NCBI GenBank assembly: GCA_016712265.1
Contig: JADJRJ010000028.1
Span: 1,178,001 to 1,242,000, forward strand
Length of the DNA stretch: 64,000 nucleotides
Source: Gemmatimonadota bacterium
GTDB lineage: Bacteria; Gemmatimonadota; Gemmatimonadetes; Gemmatimonadales; Gemmatimonadaceae
Reading direction: 5' to 3'
Below are positions 44,926-52,094 of this stretch, piece after piece (position 1 is the first letter of the stretch; the number at the start of each line of letters is the position of its first letter). The position numbers and the translations under genes were made by a program. Below the pieces are notes generated by a model. The model saw only the letters and a list, made by a program, of their open reading frames with translations, was not told where the DNA came from and did no database searches.

Positions 44926-45728
44926 GGATTAATGCGCCGCCCCCCCCGGCCCCCTTGGATGATCCAGAACAACCCGACGACGGAGGTCACCACCGGGATC
45001 CAGGTCATCCCCCATCGCCCGTTAGGCGACACCACCGGGACGATGATCTCATCCCCGTCGCGAATCGCCACGTCGCCAACCGTGCGCCCCGTCCGAAGCG
45101 CCTCCGAAAATTGCTTCTTGTCGAGGTGTGTCTTGTTGGCGCGCTTAACATATGCCTTCGGCAGGTCGGCAGCCTGTGAGGGCCCTCCCTGCGACATCAA
45201 CACATCCGTCACCAGCATGTCCACGGGAACCGTCACAAAACCCGGTCGACCCACTCCGCCCGTCAAGGTGAGGCGGATCAGTCCCGTTGCGGTGACCTTC
45301 GGGTCACGAACGTAGCGCGACAACTCCTTCGTCAGGTGGGACGTCAACTCCGAATCGAGGACGCCGCGCACCGAGAACTCCGGGATGTTCGGGAGAGCGA
45401 GCTTCTGCTCCTGTTTGACCGTGAACGTGTCCGTGAGCGAGGAGTCGCCGAGCACCGTCAGGTACAGGCGATCACCCGGGCCGAAGTCGCCGTTCTTGAG
45501 GCGCTGGCGGATCGAATTGACGTGCGCCTCCAACTTCAATCGGGTCTTCTCGTCCACCCGAGGGGCCACCGAGTCAGCGGCCTTCACGGCCTCTTCCAGC
45601 TCCGCCCGGGTCGCCTGTCGACGTTGAAGACCGAGTGGGTCCTGCGCTTCCGCCATGCTGGATAGCGCGAGCAAGCCAACCAGTCCGATGGATGCGGCCG
45701 GCCTGCAGAACTCGAAGTTCACTCTCAT
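44922..45728 (-). CDS. Polysaccharide export protein (Wza family)
   Basis: About 268 residues from ATG 45728, preceded by AAGGA seven bases upstream. A signal peptide ends near SSMAEA-Q; the lipobox Cys of typical Wza is absent. Residues about 83-160 form the Poly_export domain (GPGDRLYLTVLGD, then a SV-x-G-V-L-D stretch) and residues about 160-225 an SLBB-like domain. A C-terminal hydrophobic helix (about 241-258) may span the outer membrane. It should form the export channel for the polysaccharide. Confidence 0.88.
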   Translation of the reverse strand: MRVNFEFCRPAASIGLVGLLALSSMAEAQDPLGLQRRQATRAELEEAVKAADSVAPRVDEKTRLKLEAHVNSIRQRLKNGDFGPGDRLYLTVLGDSSLTDTFTVKQEQKLALPNIPEFSVRGVLDSELTSHLTKELSRYVRDPKVTATGLIRLTLTGGVGRPGFVTVPVDMLVTDVLMSQGGPSQAADLPKAYVKRANKTHLDKKQFSEALRTGRTVGDVAIRDGDEIIVPVVSPNGRWGMTWIPVVTSVVGLFWIIQGGRGGRRINP

Positions 45729-45998
45729 GAGGATATCCTTATGCATGGATCGTGCTTGTGCTGCGGCAGGGGCCTGTCGCGGAAAGCTATGCGGGCCAAC
45801 GACATAGTACACGCTTCGCGAAAATCGTGCCGCGGAGGACCCTCGAATGACGCTCCCCCACATCACTTTCGCTGACCGTGCGCAACGCCCCTACCGGGTA
45901 AACGACGGCGGGGCCTCCGCGTCACAGTGATCCGTGTGAGCATGCAACGTGCGTGGCAGACCGGTGCGGACCCTTCCGTTCGCAATCAAGGAGTCATT
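45729..45998. other. Divergent regulatory region, wza / receiver gene
   Basis: The 270-base gap carries a candidate sigma-54 promoter facing wza and a good ribosome-binding site (AAGGAG) before the receiver gene. The frame of each neighbour is open into the gap, but both extensions look non-coding. No plus-strand promoter was firmly identified. Confidence 0.45.
45817..45832 (-). promoter_or_regulatory. Candidate sigma-54 promoter for wza and sugar transferase
   Basis: On the minus strand the site reads CGGCACGATTTTCGCG. The -24 element GGCACG is a perfect match, GG and GC are 10 bases apart, and the -12 box is TCGC instead of TTGC. The start would be near 45806, leaving a leader of about 78 bases before ATG 45728. 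With an NtrC-type activator encoded 3.5 kb away, this is a plausible functional promoter. Confidence 0.5.
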
Positions 45999-46427
45999 GT
46001 GACGGACCTAGCCATTCGCGACGAAAGCCTCCAACCCCTGGTTCTGCTCGGGAATGACCAGGAGTGGTCTTCGCGGTCGCTCGAGAGTCTCCTGGCCCCA
46101 GCGGGATTCCGGACCATCCGGGCCTACACGGGTGGCCAAGTGTTGCAGCTGGCGTCAACCAGAAGCGTCGATGCCATTCTCGTTGACCGCTCCCTGCCGG
46201 ACATGTGCGGCGCGGAGGCCGTGTCGCGCTTGCGCGCTCTGCCCGGTTTCGACCCGGCGACGCCCATCGTGCTGCTGACCACGGGGACGCCGTCACGCGT
46301 CCAGCAGCTCGAGGCGTATCGCGCGGGGGCCTGGGACCTTTTGGCTGAGCCGTGGGATGTAGAGGCGCTGCTCCTGAAGCTCGCTCTCTACCTTCAGGCC
46401 AAGAGAGGCACTCCAACCTTCAGGTGA
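45999..46427 (+). CDS. Stand-alone receiver-domain protein, atypical
   Basis: About 142 residues from GTG 45999, with AAGGAG six bases upstream; earlier starts exist but lack this site. The single receiver domain has the phospho-acceptor region AILVDRSLPDM (Asp near residue 63). The acidic pocket reads GNDQE instead of a D-D or E-D pair, and the conserved Lys before the final Pro is Glu (LAEPWD). Phosphorylation may be weak or absent. It lies between wza and wzc and may tune export or the two-component system downstream. Confidence 0.78.
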   Translation: MTDLAIRDESLQPLVLLGNDQEWSSRSLESLLAPAGFRTIRAYTGGQVLQLASTRSVDAILVDRSLPDMCGAEAVSRLRALPGFDPATPIVLLTTGTPSRVQQLEAYRAGAWDLLAEPWDVEALLLKLALYLQAKRGTPTFR

Positions 46428-46453
46428 GTCAGAGTGGATCCGCGGTGAGGAAG

Positions 46454-46493
46454 ACAAGGGGCCGATCTCGTGAACACGAGATCGGCCCCTTGT
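46454..46493. terminator. Perfect 19-bp bidirectional terminator-like hairpin
   Basis: Positions 46454-46472 and 46475-46493 are perfect reverse complements separated by only AA. The flanking bases give ACAAGG on one side and CCTTGT on the other. The structure sits between the convergent receiver and wzc genes, 26 bases after one stop and 16 before the other, so it probably terminates both transcripts. Its length is unusual for a terminator. Confidence 0.7.
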
Positions 46494-46509
46494 GCGCACG
46501 GCCGGCCTC

Positions 46510-47043
46510 CTACTTGGAGCTGCTCCCGCTGCCTCCGATCAAGGCGACCTCCGGCAACGTCTCCGGCGTGCCGTAGCCGTCCAGGTAATGGTAGTACCTG
46601 AACTCCGGTGACTCTCCGATGTCGTTCAGCACTGCGCCAAGAATCCGGATGGGCATTCGGTCAATCGTGTTCAGCTTCTGCTGTGCCAATCGCCGATCGG
46701 TTTCGCCGGCGCGCAGCACGAGGAGCATGGACCCCGTGGCGCTGCCCATCGCATAGGCATCGATACCGGCGCCCAGTGGGGCGCAGTCCACCACGATGGC
46801 GTCGAACTGCGAGCGGAGTTCGCGCAACATCATCGCTGTGCGCTGCGAGGCGAGCAGCTCCGGCCCCTGGCGGCGACGGGTGCCGCAGGGAATGAGCGAG
46901 AGGTTCACGTGCAGGTCGGTCGCCTTGATCACTTCGCCGAGCGTGGCCTCACCGGCGAGGTAGTCGAGAAGCCCCGGGGTCTGGCTCGCTGGCGGGCAAG
47001 ACTCGTGCAGCTGCCCGCGGCGGATGTCGCCGTCGACGAGCAT
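46510..47043 (-). CDS. C-terminal part of Wzc-type BY-kinase (downstream of in-frame amber)
   Basis: This 177-residue frame starts at ATG 47043 with MLVDGDIRRGQL, the Walker A' motif of bacterial tyrosine kinases. IVVDCAPLG (Walker B-like) follows, and a C-terminal tyrosine cluster, RYYHYLDGYG, is typical of the autophosphorylation tail. Walker A itself lies in the upstream gene, so this piece cannot be a kinase alone. It is in the same frame as that gene, separated by one TAG and two codons. It is either the second half of a split two-subunit kinase or part of one gene interrupted by the stop. Confidence 0.8.
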   Translation of the reverse strand: MLVDGDIRRGQLHESCPPASQTPGLLDYLAGEATLGEVIKATDLHVNLSLIPCGTRRRQGPELLASQRTAMMLRELRSQFDAIVVDCAPLGAGIDAYAMGSATGSMLLVLRAGETDRRLAQQKLNTIDRMPIRILGAVLNDIGESPEFRYYHYLDGYGTPETLPEVALIGGSGSSSK

Positions 47044-47049
47044 CGTGCG

Positions 47050-48954
47050 CTACCCACCTTCTGCGAGTGCATTGGCGAGGTTGATCGAGATCGTCGACTT
47101 CCCGTCTCCCGGCCCGGGGCTGCTGACCGTGAGCTGCACGGGTGTGCCCGCCGGGAACGCGGACCGCACCGACAAGGCAAGGGAGCGGAACGACTCCACC
47201 ATCTGCGACGCCTGCTCCAGGCGCTGGCGCTGGCTGCGCGGGGCGGTGTAGCTGGGCACGGCGCCGACGATGTCCAGGCCGAGTTCGTCCACTGCCTGTT
47301 CTGGATATCGGAATCGGCCGTCGAGGCGATCCAGCAGGATGGCCACGGCAATGCCGACGCCGAGCGACGCAACAATGGCGGCGCCGATCAACATCAGGCT
47401 GGTATCGCTGGTGGGACGGCGCGGTGCGATCGCGGTATCCAGGATGGCGATGTCCGGCATCACCGTCTTCTCGGAGAGGCGCGCATTCACGGCACGGCTC
47501 TGCAGGTCCTGGAAGATGGTCGTGGCCACGGCCACGTTGCGCTGCCGGCGCTGTTCCTCGATGGTGCGTTGCGGGATTTTCTTGAGCTCACCAGCCTGGC
47601 GGTCGATGCGACGGTTGAGTTCCGACTCGCGCTCGCGGAACTCGGTCAGCAGGCGCTGGGCGATGGATGGGATCACCTGCGTTTCCTGGACGTCGATCTG
47701 CCGCTGGATGTCCTTGACCTGCCCGTGCTCCGGCGTGTAGGTCACCAGCATGGCATCCCGGGAGGCCACCTTCGTGCTGAGGGTGAGCAGTTCGGCGGCC
47801 AGGGCGCTTCCGGTGGCGCCGTTCGCGAGGATGCTCGGGGCACCACGGAGGGCCTCGGCCGAGAGTCGACCCCCGCGCGCCGCGCCTTCGCTCACGATCC
47901 GTTCCAGCTGCTGCCGGTCGGACCGCGCCTGCTCCAGGTTCGTGCGGTCCGAGAAGTAGGTCGTCATCGTCGGGTTCGTCGCGATGGACACGCCCGGGGA
48001 TATGGCGACATTCTCGTTAGGCTCCGTGATCGTGTTGATCTTGAAGCTCTCGAGTGAGTTTTCGGCAGAGGCGAGCGCGTCGGACGCATTGCGCAGTTGC
48101 TCGTCGACGGTGTTCGCCACCTCCATGAGGTTCACTTTCTTCAGTCGCGTGGCCTCGCTCTCGAACCGGCGGATCACCGCATTGAGGGTCTGCGAGGTCA
48201 AGACCGAGTGCTCGCCACGGAGGCCGAGTCGCATCAGGTTCGAACTGGGCGGCAATCCCACCGCGAGTTCGCGCTGCAATTCCACGGCCGCTTCGCGCGG
48301 CGTGATCACTTCAAAGTCGAACTCCTCGGCCCGGCGGAAGGCCGCCCGAGGGGGCAGCCAGCGGAAGCCCACGGCGCGGCCGATGGAATCGCCCACCGCC
48401 CCGGACTCCACGACGCGTTCCTTCTCCCCGCGCTGTTCGGCGAGCTGGATCAGTTGGTACTTGCTCTTGTTGGCGTTGAGCTTGATGCGGTACAGCCCTG
48501 GCGTCAGGCTGTCCGTCGGCATCAACTCACGAAAAACCAGGGAGTCCCGCTCGTTCTTCGCGGTCACGTAGAGCGCGAGCTGGCTGACTACTGGATCGAG
48601 GATGATGAAGCTGCGAATCAGGTCGCTCCACCCGTTATCGCTCTGGATGAGCCCGGGGGCCTGGACGGGGCCGGCCCGCGACGCATTTTCCGCGATCCAG
48701 ATCGTCGCGTCCACGGCGTACTTCGGCTTCACGAAGCGGGTGAGCGCGACGCCCGTCGAACTGCCGACGACGAAAATTGCGAGGATCAGCCAGCGGTAGC
48801 GCTTGATCGACGCCATGGTGCGCGCGACGAGCTGCTGCATCCCCGCGCCGCCCCGATCCGGGGGGGCCTGCGGGGCTCCCCAATCCTGCCCGTTGAAGTC
48901 CAGTCCGGGGGACTGAAAGGCCCCGCCGGGAGACGGCACAACACTGTTCGCCAT
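47050..48954 (-). CDS. wzc: Wzz/Wzc-type chain-length and tyrosine-kinase protein, ending at in-frame TAG
   Basis: 634 residues. A membrane helix near residues 53-71 and another near 525-547 flank a large periplasmic region with coiled-coil stretches (about residues 280-500), the layout of GumC/Wzc polysaccharide co-polymerases. The cytoplasmic kinase domain starts with SSPGPGDGKSTISINLAN (Walker A, about 611-620) and then ends at TAG (47052-47050) after ALAEGG. The frame continues directly into the next piece, R-T-M-L-V-D-G-D. In relatives a Lys or Arg codon is usual here; AAG to TAG is one base change. The full protein would be about 814 residues. Confidence 0.88.
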   Translation of the reverse strand: MANSVVPSPGGAFQSPGLDFNGQDWGAPQAPPDRGGAGMQQLVARTMASIKRYRWLILAIFVVGSSTGVALTRFVKPKYAVDATIWIAENASRAGPVQAPGLIQSDNGWSDLIRSFIILDPVVSQLALYVTAKNERDSLVFRELMPTDSLTPGLYRIKLNANKSKYQLIQLAEQRGEKERVVESGAVGDSIGRAVGFRWLPPRAAFRRAEEFDFEVITPREAAVELQRELAVGLPPSSNLMRLGLRGEHSVLTSQTLNAVIRRFESEATRLKKVNLMEVANTVDEQLRNASDALASAENSLESFKINTITEPNENVAISPGVSIATNPTMTTYFSDRTNLEQARSDRQQLERIVSEGAARGGRLSAEALRGAPSILANGATGSALAAELLTLSTKVASRDAMLVTYTPEHGQVKDIQRQIDVQETQVIPSIAQRLLTEFRERESELNRRIDRQAGELKKIPQRTIEEQRRQRNVAVATTIFQDLQSRAVNARLSEKTVMPDIAILDTAIAPRRPTSDTSLMLIGAAIVASLGVGIAVAILLDRLDGRFRYPEQAVDELGLDIVGAVPSYTAPRSQRQRLEQASQMVESFRSLALSVRSAFPAGTPVQLTVSSPGPGDGKSTISINLANALAEGG

Positions 48955-49212
48955 TTATTGCCTCACCGACTCCTGAAGGAAGTCAACAACTCCACGATAA
49001 TAGGGACGACGGAATGCAAGAAACGGCGCACATCCAATCCAGACCGCCCCTCCCTCGGAATTGGACCGCCTCGACCTCCGGGTCCGCCTGGACCGCTAGG
49101 CCTGCACGCGCCGGAAGCGGGCCGAAGTAACAAGTTGACAGATGAGGCCGCACTAACAATAGTTCCTTGTAGCCAGTGGGCGACAGGGACGTGTTGGGGC
49201 TGTGCATCGCTG

Positions 49213-49228
49213 TGGCTTGACCTCTGCA
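49213..49228 (+). promoter_or_regulatory. Candidate sigma-54 promoter for the NtrC-type regulator
   Basis: TGGCTTGACCTCTGCA has TGGC, GG-N10-GC spacing (GG 49214-49215, GC 49226-49227) and a TGCA ending, with about ten of thirteen consensus matches. It overlaps the -35 box of a sigma-70-like promoter. Autoregulation of the activator gene is therefore possible. Confidence 0.4.
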
Positions 49229-49245
49229 CGACTGGATCGTTATAC
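49217..49245 (+). promoter_or_regulatory. Candidate sigma-70 promoter for the NtrC-type regulator
   Basis: TTGACC (49217-49222) and TTATAC (49240-49245) are separated by 17 bases; TATACA at 18 bases is the alternative -10. The start would be near 49252, about 108 bases before GTG 49360. The AT-rich -10 stands out in this DNA. Confidence 0.5.
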
Positions 49246-49359
49246 AGTCGCAGGCCGAGCTCAGCACATGGTGTTGGCTTCTCGATACAGTGTTGCGGCG
49301 ACGGGTCACCTTCGTTGCGACCGTGCACCCTCATCCCAAGGCCAGAGGACAGCCCTACC

Positions 49360-50880
49360 GTGAACGGAACTGACGTGACCGATCCCGCAGCGCCGGCCAG
49401 TGTAGACGACGGGCGGGACCCGCTCTCCATTGCGGCCGACGTCAAGGCCAGCCTCAGCATCCTCATCGTCGATGACGATCGCACGTTGCGGGAAGGATGC
49501 GCCTCCGTGCTGCAAATGGATGGGTTCAATGTCGCGACCCTTGGGCGCGGTGATGAGGCCGTCGACCTGGTCAAGAAGCGCCGCTTCGACATCGTGCTGG
49601 TGGACCTGTACATGACCCCGGTCTCGGGGATGGACATCCTCAAGGCGACGCTCGACGCCAGCAAGGAAACGATTGTGGTGGTCATGACCGGGAATCCGAG
49701 CGTCACGACGAGCATCGAGGCGTTGCGCGCCGGGGCCTGGGACTACCTGCCCAAGCCGTTTTCAGCGACCCACCTTCAGGTGCTGGTCGGGCGGGCCTCG
49801 CATGCTGTCATGGTCGCGCGTGAAACCCGCGACCTGCGGGTGCAGCTTCTCAAGCAAAGCGGCAATAGCGAGAAGCTGACGCTGCTCGGGGTGTCGCCCG
49901 CGTTCCGCAAGGCCGTCGACCTCGCGCGGAAGGTGGCAAGTACGGACGCGTCCGTCATGATCATGGGTGAGAGCGGCACCGGCAAGGAAGTCATCTCCCA
50001 GTTCATTCACATGCACAGTCGGCGCGCCTCACGCCAACTCGTGCCGATCAATTGCGCGGCCCTGCCGGAAGGCCTGCTCGAGTCCGAGCTGTTCGGGCAC
50101 CGCAAGGGCGCGTTTACCGGTGCGGATCGCGACAAGCCGGGTTTGCTCGAGATCGCCAACGGCGGGACGCTTTTCCTGGATGAGCTGACGGAGATGTCAC
50201 TGCCGTTGCAGGCGAAACTGCTCCGCGTGATCCAGGATGGTGTCGTGCGCCGGGTCGGCAGCGAGAAAGAGGACGCGGTGGTCGACGTTCGCTTTATCTC
50301 CGCGACCAATCGGGTGCCCCAGGAATGTGTAGCCAAGGGCACACTGCGCGAGGACCTGCTCTACCGCCTGCGCGTCGTCCCGATCCAGTTGCCTCCGCTG
50401 CGCAAGCGGCTCGAAGACATCCCCCTCCTCGCGAACCATTTCCTGACCCACTATTGGGAACGGCATCGTGGGACCGGTGAGCCGGCCCCGCGCCTCTCCG
50501 AGAGCGCGATCGAGTTTCTGCGGTCCCGACCTTGGCGCGGCAACGTGCGCGAGTTGCAAAACGTCATTGAACAGATGGCCGTGCTGACGGAGCCCGGACA
50601 TCTCGTGGAGCCGGACGACGTGCCCATTTACGAGGATGGCGTGGAGGCACCGACCACGCCAGGGCTTCCGATGCAGGTGATGAGCGAGCCGTTCCACGCC
50701 GCGAAGGACAAGCTCATCGCCCACTTCGAGAAGGAGTACCTCTCGCAGTTGGTGACGCGCGCCGGATCCAACATGTCGCGCGCTGCGCGCCTCGCCAACA
50801 TCGACCGGACGACGCTGTACCGGCTCATGGAGAAGCACGGATTTCGTCGTGAGGACGGCGGGATGCCGCTCGAGGAGTGA
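49360..50880 (+). CDS. NtrC-family sigma-54-dependent response regulator
   Basis: 506 residues from GTG 49360, with AGAGGA upstream; GTG 49375 is an alternative. The receiver domain (residues about 32-145) has LIVDDD, the phospho-Asp in VDLYMTP and PKPF with the conserved Lys. The AAA+ domain (about 175-410) has Walker A GESGTGKE, the sigma-54 contact loop GAFTGA and Walker B TLFLDEL. A Fis-type helix-turn-helix (about 455-495, NMSRAARLANIDRTTLYRLM) ends the protein. It should activate sigma-54 promoters when phosphorylated, probably by the overlapping kinase. Exopolysaccharide operons around it are likely targets. Confidence 0.93.
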   Translation: MNGTDVTDPAAPASVDDGRDPLSIAADVKASLSILIVDDDRTLREGCASVLQMDGFNVATLGRGDEAVDLVKKRRFDIVLVDLYMTPVSGMDILKATLDASKETIVVVMTGNPSVTTSIEALRAGAWDYLPKPFSATHLQVLVGRASHAVMVARETRDLRVQLLKQSGNSEKLTLLGVSPAFRKAVDLARKVASTDASVMIMGESGTGKEVISQFIHMHSRRASRQLVPINCAALPEGLLESELFGHRKGAFTGADRDKPGLLEIANGGTLFLDELTEMSLPLQAKLLRVIQDGVVRRVGSEKEDAVVDVRFISATNRVPQECVAKGTLREDLLYRLRVVPIQLPPLRKRLEDIPLLANHFLTHYWERHRGTGEPAPRLSESAIEFLRSRPWRGNVRELQNVIEQMAVLTEPGHLVEPDDVPIYEDGVEAPTTPGLPMQVMSEPFHAAKDKLIAHFEKEYLSQLVTRAGSNMSRAARLANIDRTTLYRLMEKHGFRREDGGMPLEE

Positions 50881-52019
50881 GCGAGGAGGGGGCGGGCCGT
50901 CGTCGCCGGGCGCCGCGACGATCACGATCCGCTGCCGCCGAGCTGGTGGCCGCGCCGACGGAATTGCGGGAGGCGCTCGGGGCGGTTGTTGCGACGTGGC
51001 CGAGGAGTGAGTCGTCGCGCGTCTCACCAGTCGACCTGACACGCGCTGGCGACGTGTTGCTGGCGGCCGTGACGGCCGCGCTCCGCGGGGAGCCGCTGGT
51101 CCTCGAGGGGATCCCGCCGTTCGTGCCCGCTCGTCGCCTGCTCGACGCGACTCGGCAAGGCTGGCTGCTCGGTGAGCACTCGCAGGGCATGGCTGCGGAT
51201 GCCGTCGTCCAGACGATGCGCGCGATGGACCTCGTGCTGCGCGCGCTCGATGCGGATGCGACCCACCGCTTTGTCTCGCGGCTCGGCTCGCTGGATGCCC
51301 AACAACTCGTGGTGGAAATGGCGCACGACATGCGCTCTCCGCTGGGGTCGATCCTCATCCTCGCCGAGCGTTTGCGGAGTGGGCCGGGCGGGTTGCTGCC
51401 GGCGATCCAGCAACGCCAGGTCGGCCTCATCTATTCGGCGGCGTTCGGCCTGAGCACCCTGGCGGGTGATGTCATTGAGCTGGCCCGCGGCGGGTCGACG
51501 CTGCTCGACGTGCAGCCGATCCCGTTCTCGGTGTCCGGCGTCCTGCAGTCTATCCATGACATGCTGCGCCCCATGGCGGAAGAGAAGCACGTCGCGCTGC
51601 GCTGGGAGGGACCCCGCCACAACGTGCGGTTGGGGCATCCCGCCGCCCTGAACCGGGTCTTGCTCAACCTGGCGACCAACGCGATCAAGTTCACCAACGT
51701 GGGGGAGGTCGTCATCCAGGTGACCGAGCCTTCCCCGGAGTCGATGACGTTCGCCGTGCGGGACACCGGGCGGGGTATTCCGCCGTCGGTCATGCAGCAC
51801 CTCTTCGACGCCTTTCGACAGCGCCAGACGCCGGGGGACTATGCCTTTTCCAGCGCCGGGCTCGGGCTTTCCATCTGCCAGAAGCTGGTGAGGGCCATGG
51901 GGGGGGATCTTCACGTCGAGACGGCGCTCGAGCAGGGAACCACCTTTTCGTTTTCCCTCCACCTGCCTCCGGCCGGGGCGTCACCTTCGAGCCCCCCGGG
52001 GGAGCGGATCTTCGGCTAG
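50877..52019 (+). CDS. Soluble sensor histidine kinase
   Basis: 380 residues; the GTG start overlaps the regulator's TGA. The HisKA region near residue 157 reads VEMAHDMRSPLGSI with the phospho-His in A-H-D. The ATPase domain has NLATNAIKFTN (N box), DTGRGIPP (G1) and AGLGLSICQKLV (G2). No membrane segment is visible, and the first 140 residues form an unassigned input region. It is the cognate kinase of the NtrC-type regulator by position. Confidence 0.92.
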   Translation: MSEEGAGRRRRAPRRSRSAAAELVAAPTELREALGAVVATWPRSESSRVSPVDLTRAGDVLLAAVTAALRGEPLVLEGIPPFVPARRLLDATRQGWLLGEHSQGMAADAVVQTMRAMDLVLRALDADATHRFVSRLGSLDAQQLVVEMAHDMRSPLGSILILAERLRSGPGGLLPAIQQRQVGLIYSAAFGLSTLAGDVIELARGGSTLLDVQPIPFSVSGVLQSIHDMLRPMAEEKHVALRWEGPRHNVRLGHPAALNRVLLNLATNAIKFTNVGEVVIQVTEPSPESMTFAVRDTGRGIPPSVMQHLFDAFRQRQTPGDYAFSSAGLGLSICQKLVRAMGGDLHVETALEQGTTFSFSLHLPPAGASPSSPPGERIFG

Positions 52020-52094
52020 GTCAGGTCGCCCCTTTACCACACCGGCTCCGGTTCACAGGTTTGTCGGCGCTCACCCTCTTTCGCGGAGCAGGCC

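Larger units (their letters stand above)
48955..49359. other. Divergent regulatory region, wzc / NtrC-type gene
   Basis: The 405-base gap is less GC-rich than the genes around it and has a strong promoter-like cluster at 49213-49245. The plus-strand frame is open through it and back to 48097, but that part is antisense to wzc and not protein-like. No clear promoter was found for wzc itself. Confidence 0.5.

Noticed and set aside
48097..49359. Long N-terminal extension of the NtrC-type regulator frame
   Set aside because: It is antisense to wzc and lacks protein-like composition; the receiver domain begins shortly after GTG 49360, which follows a promoter.
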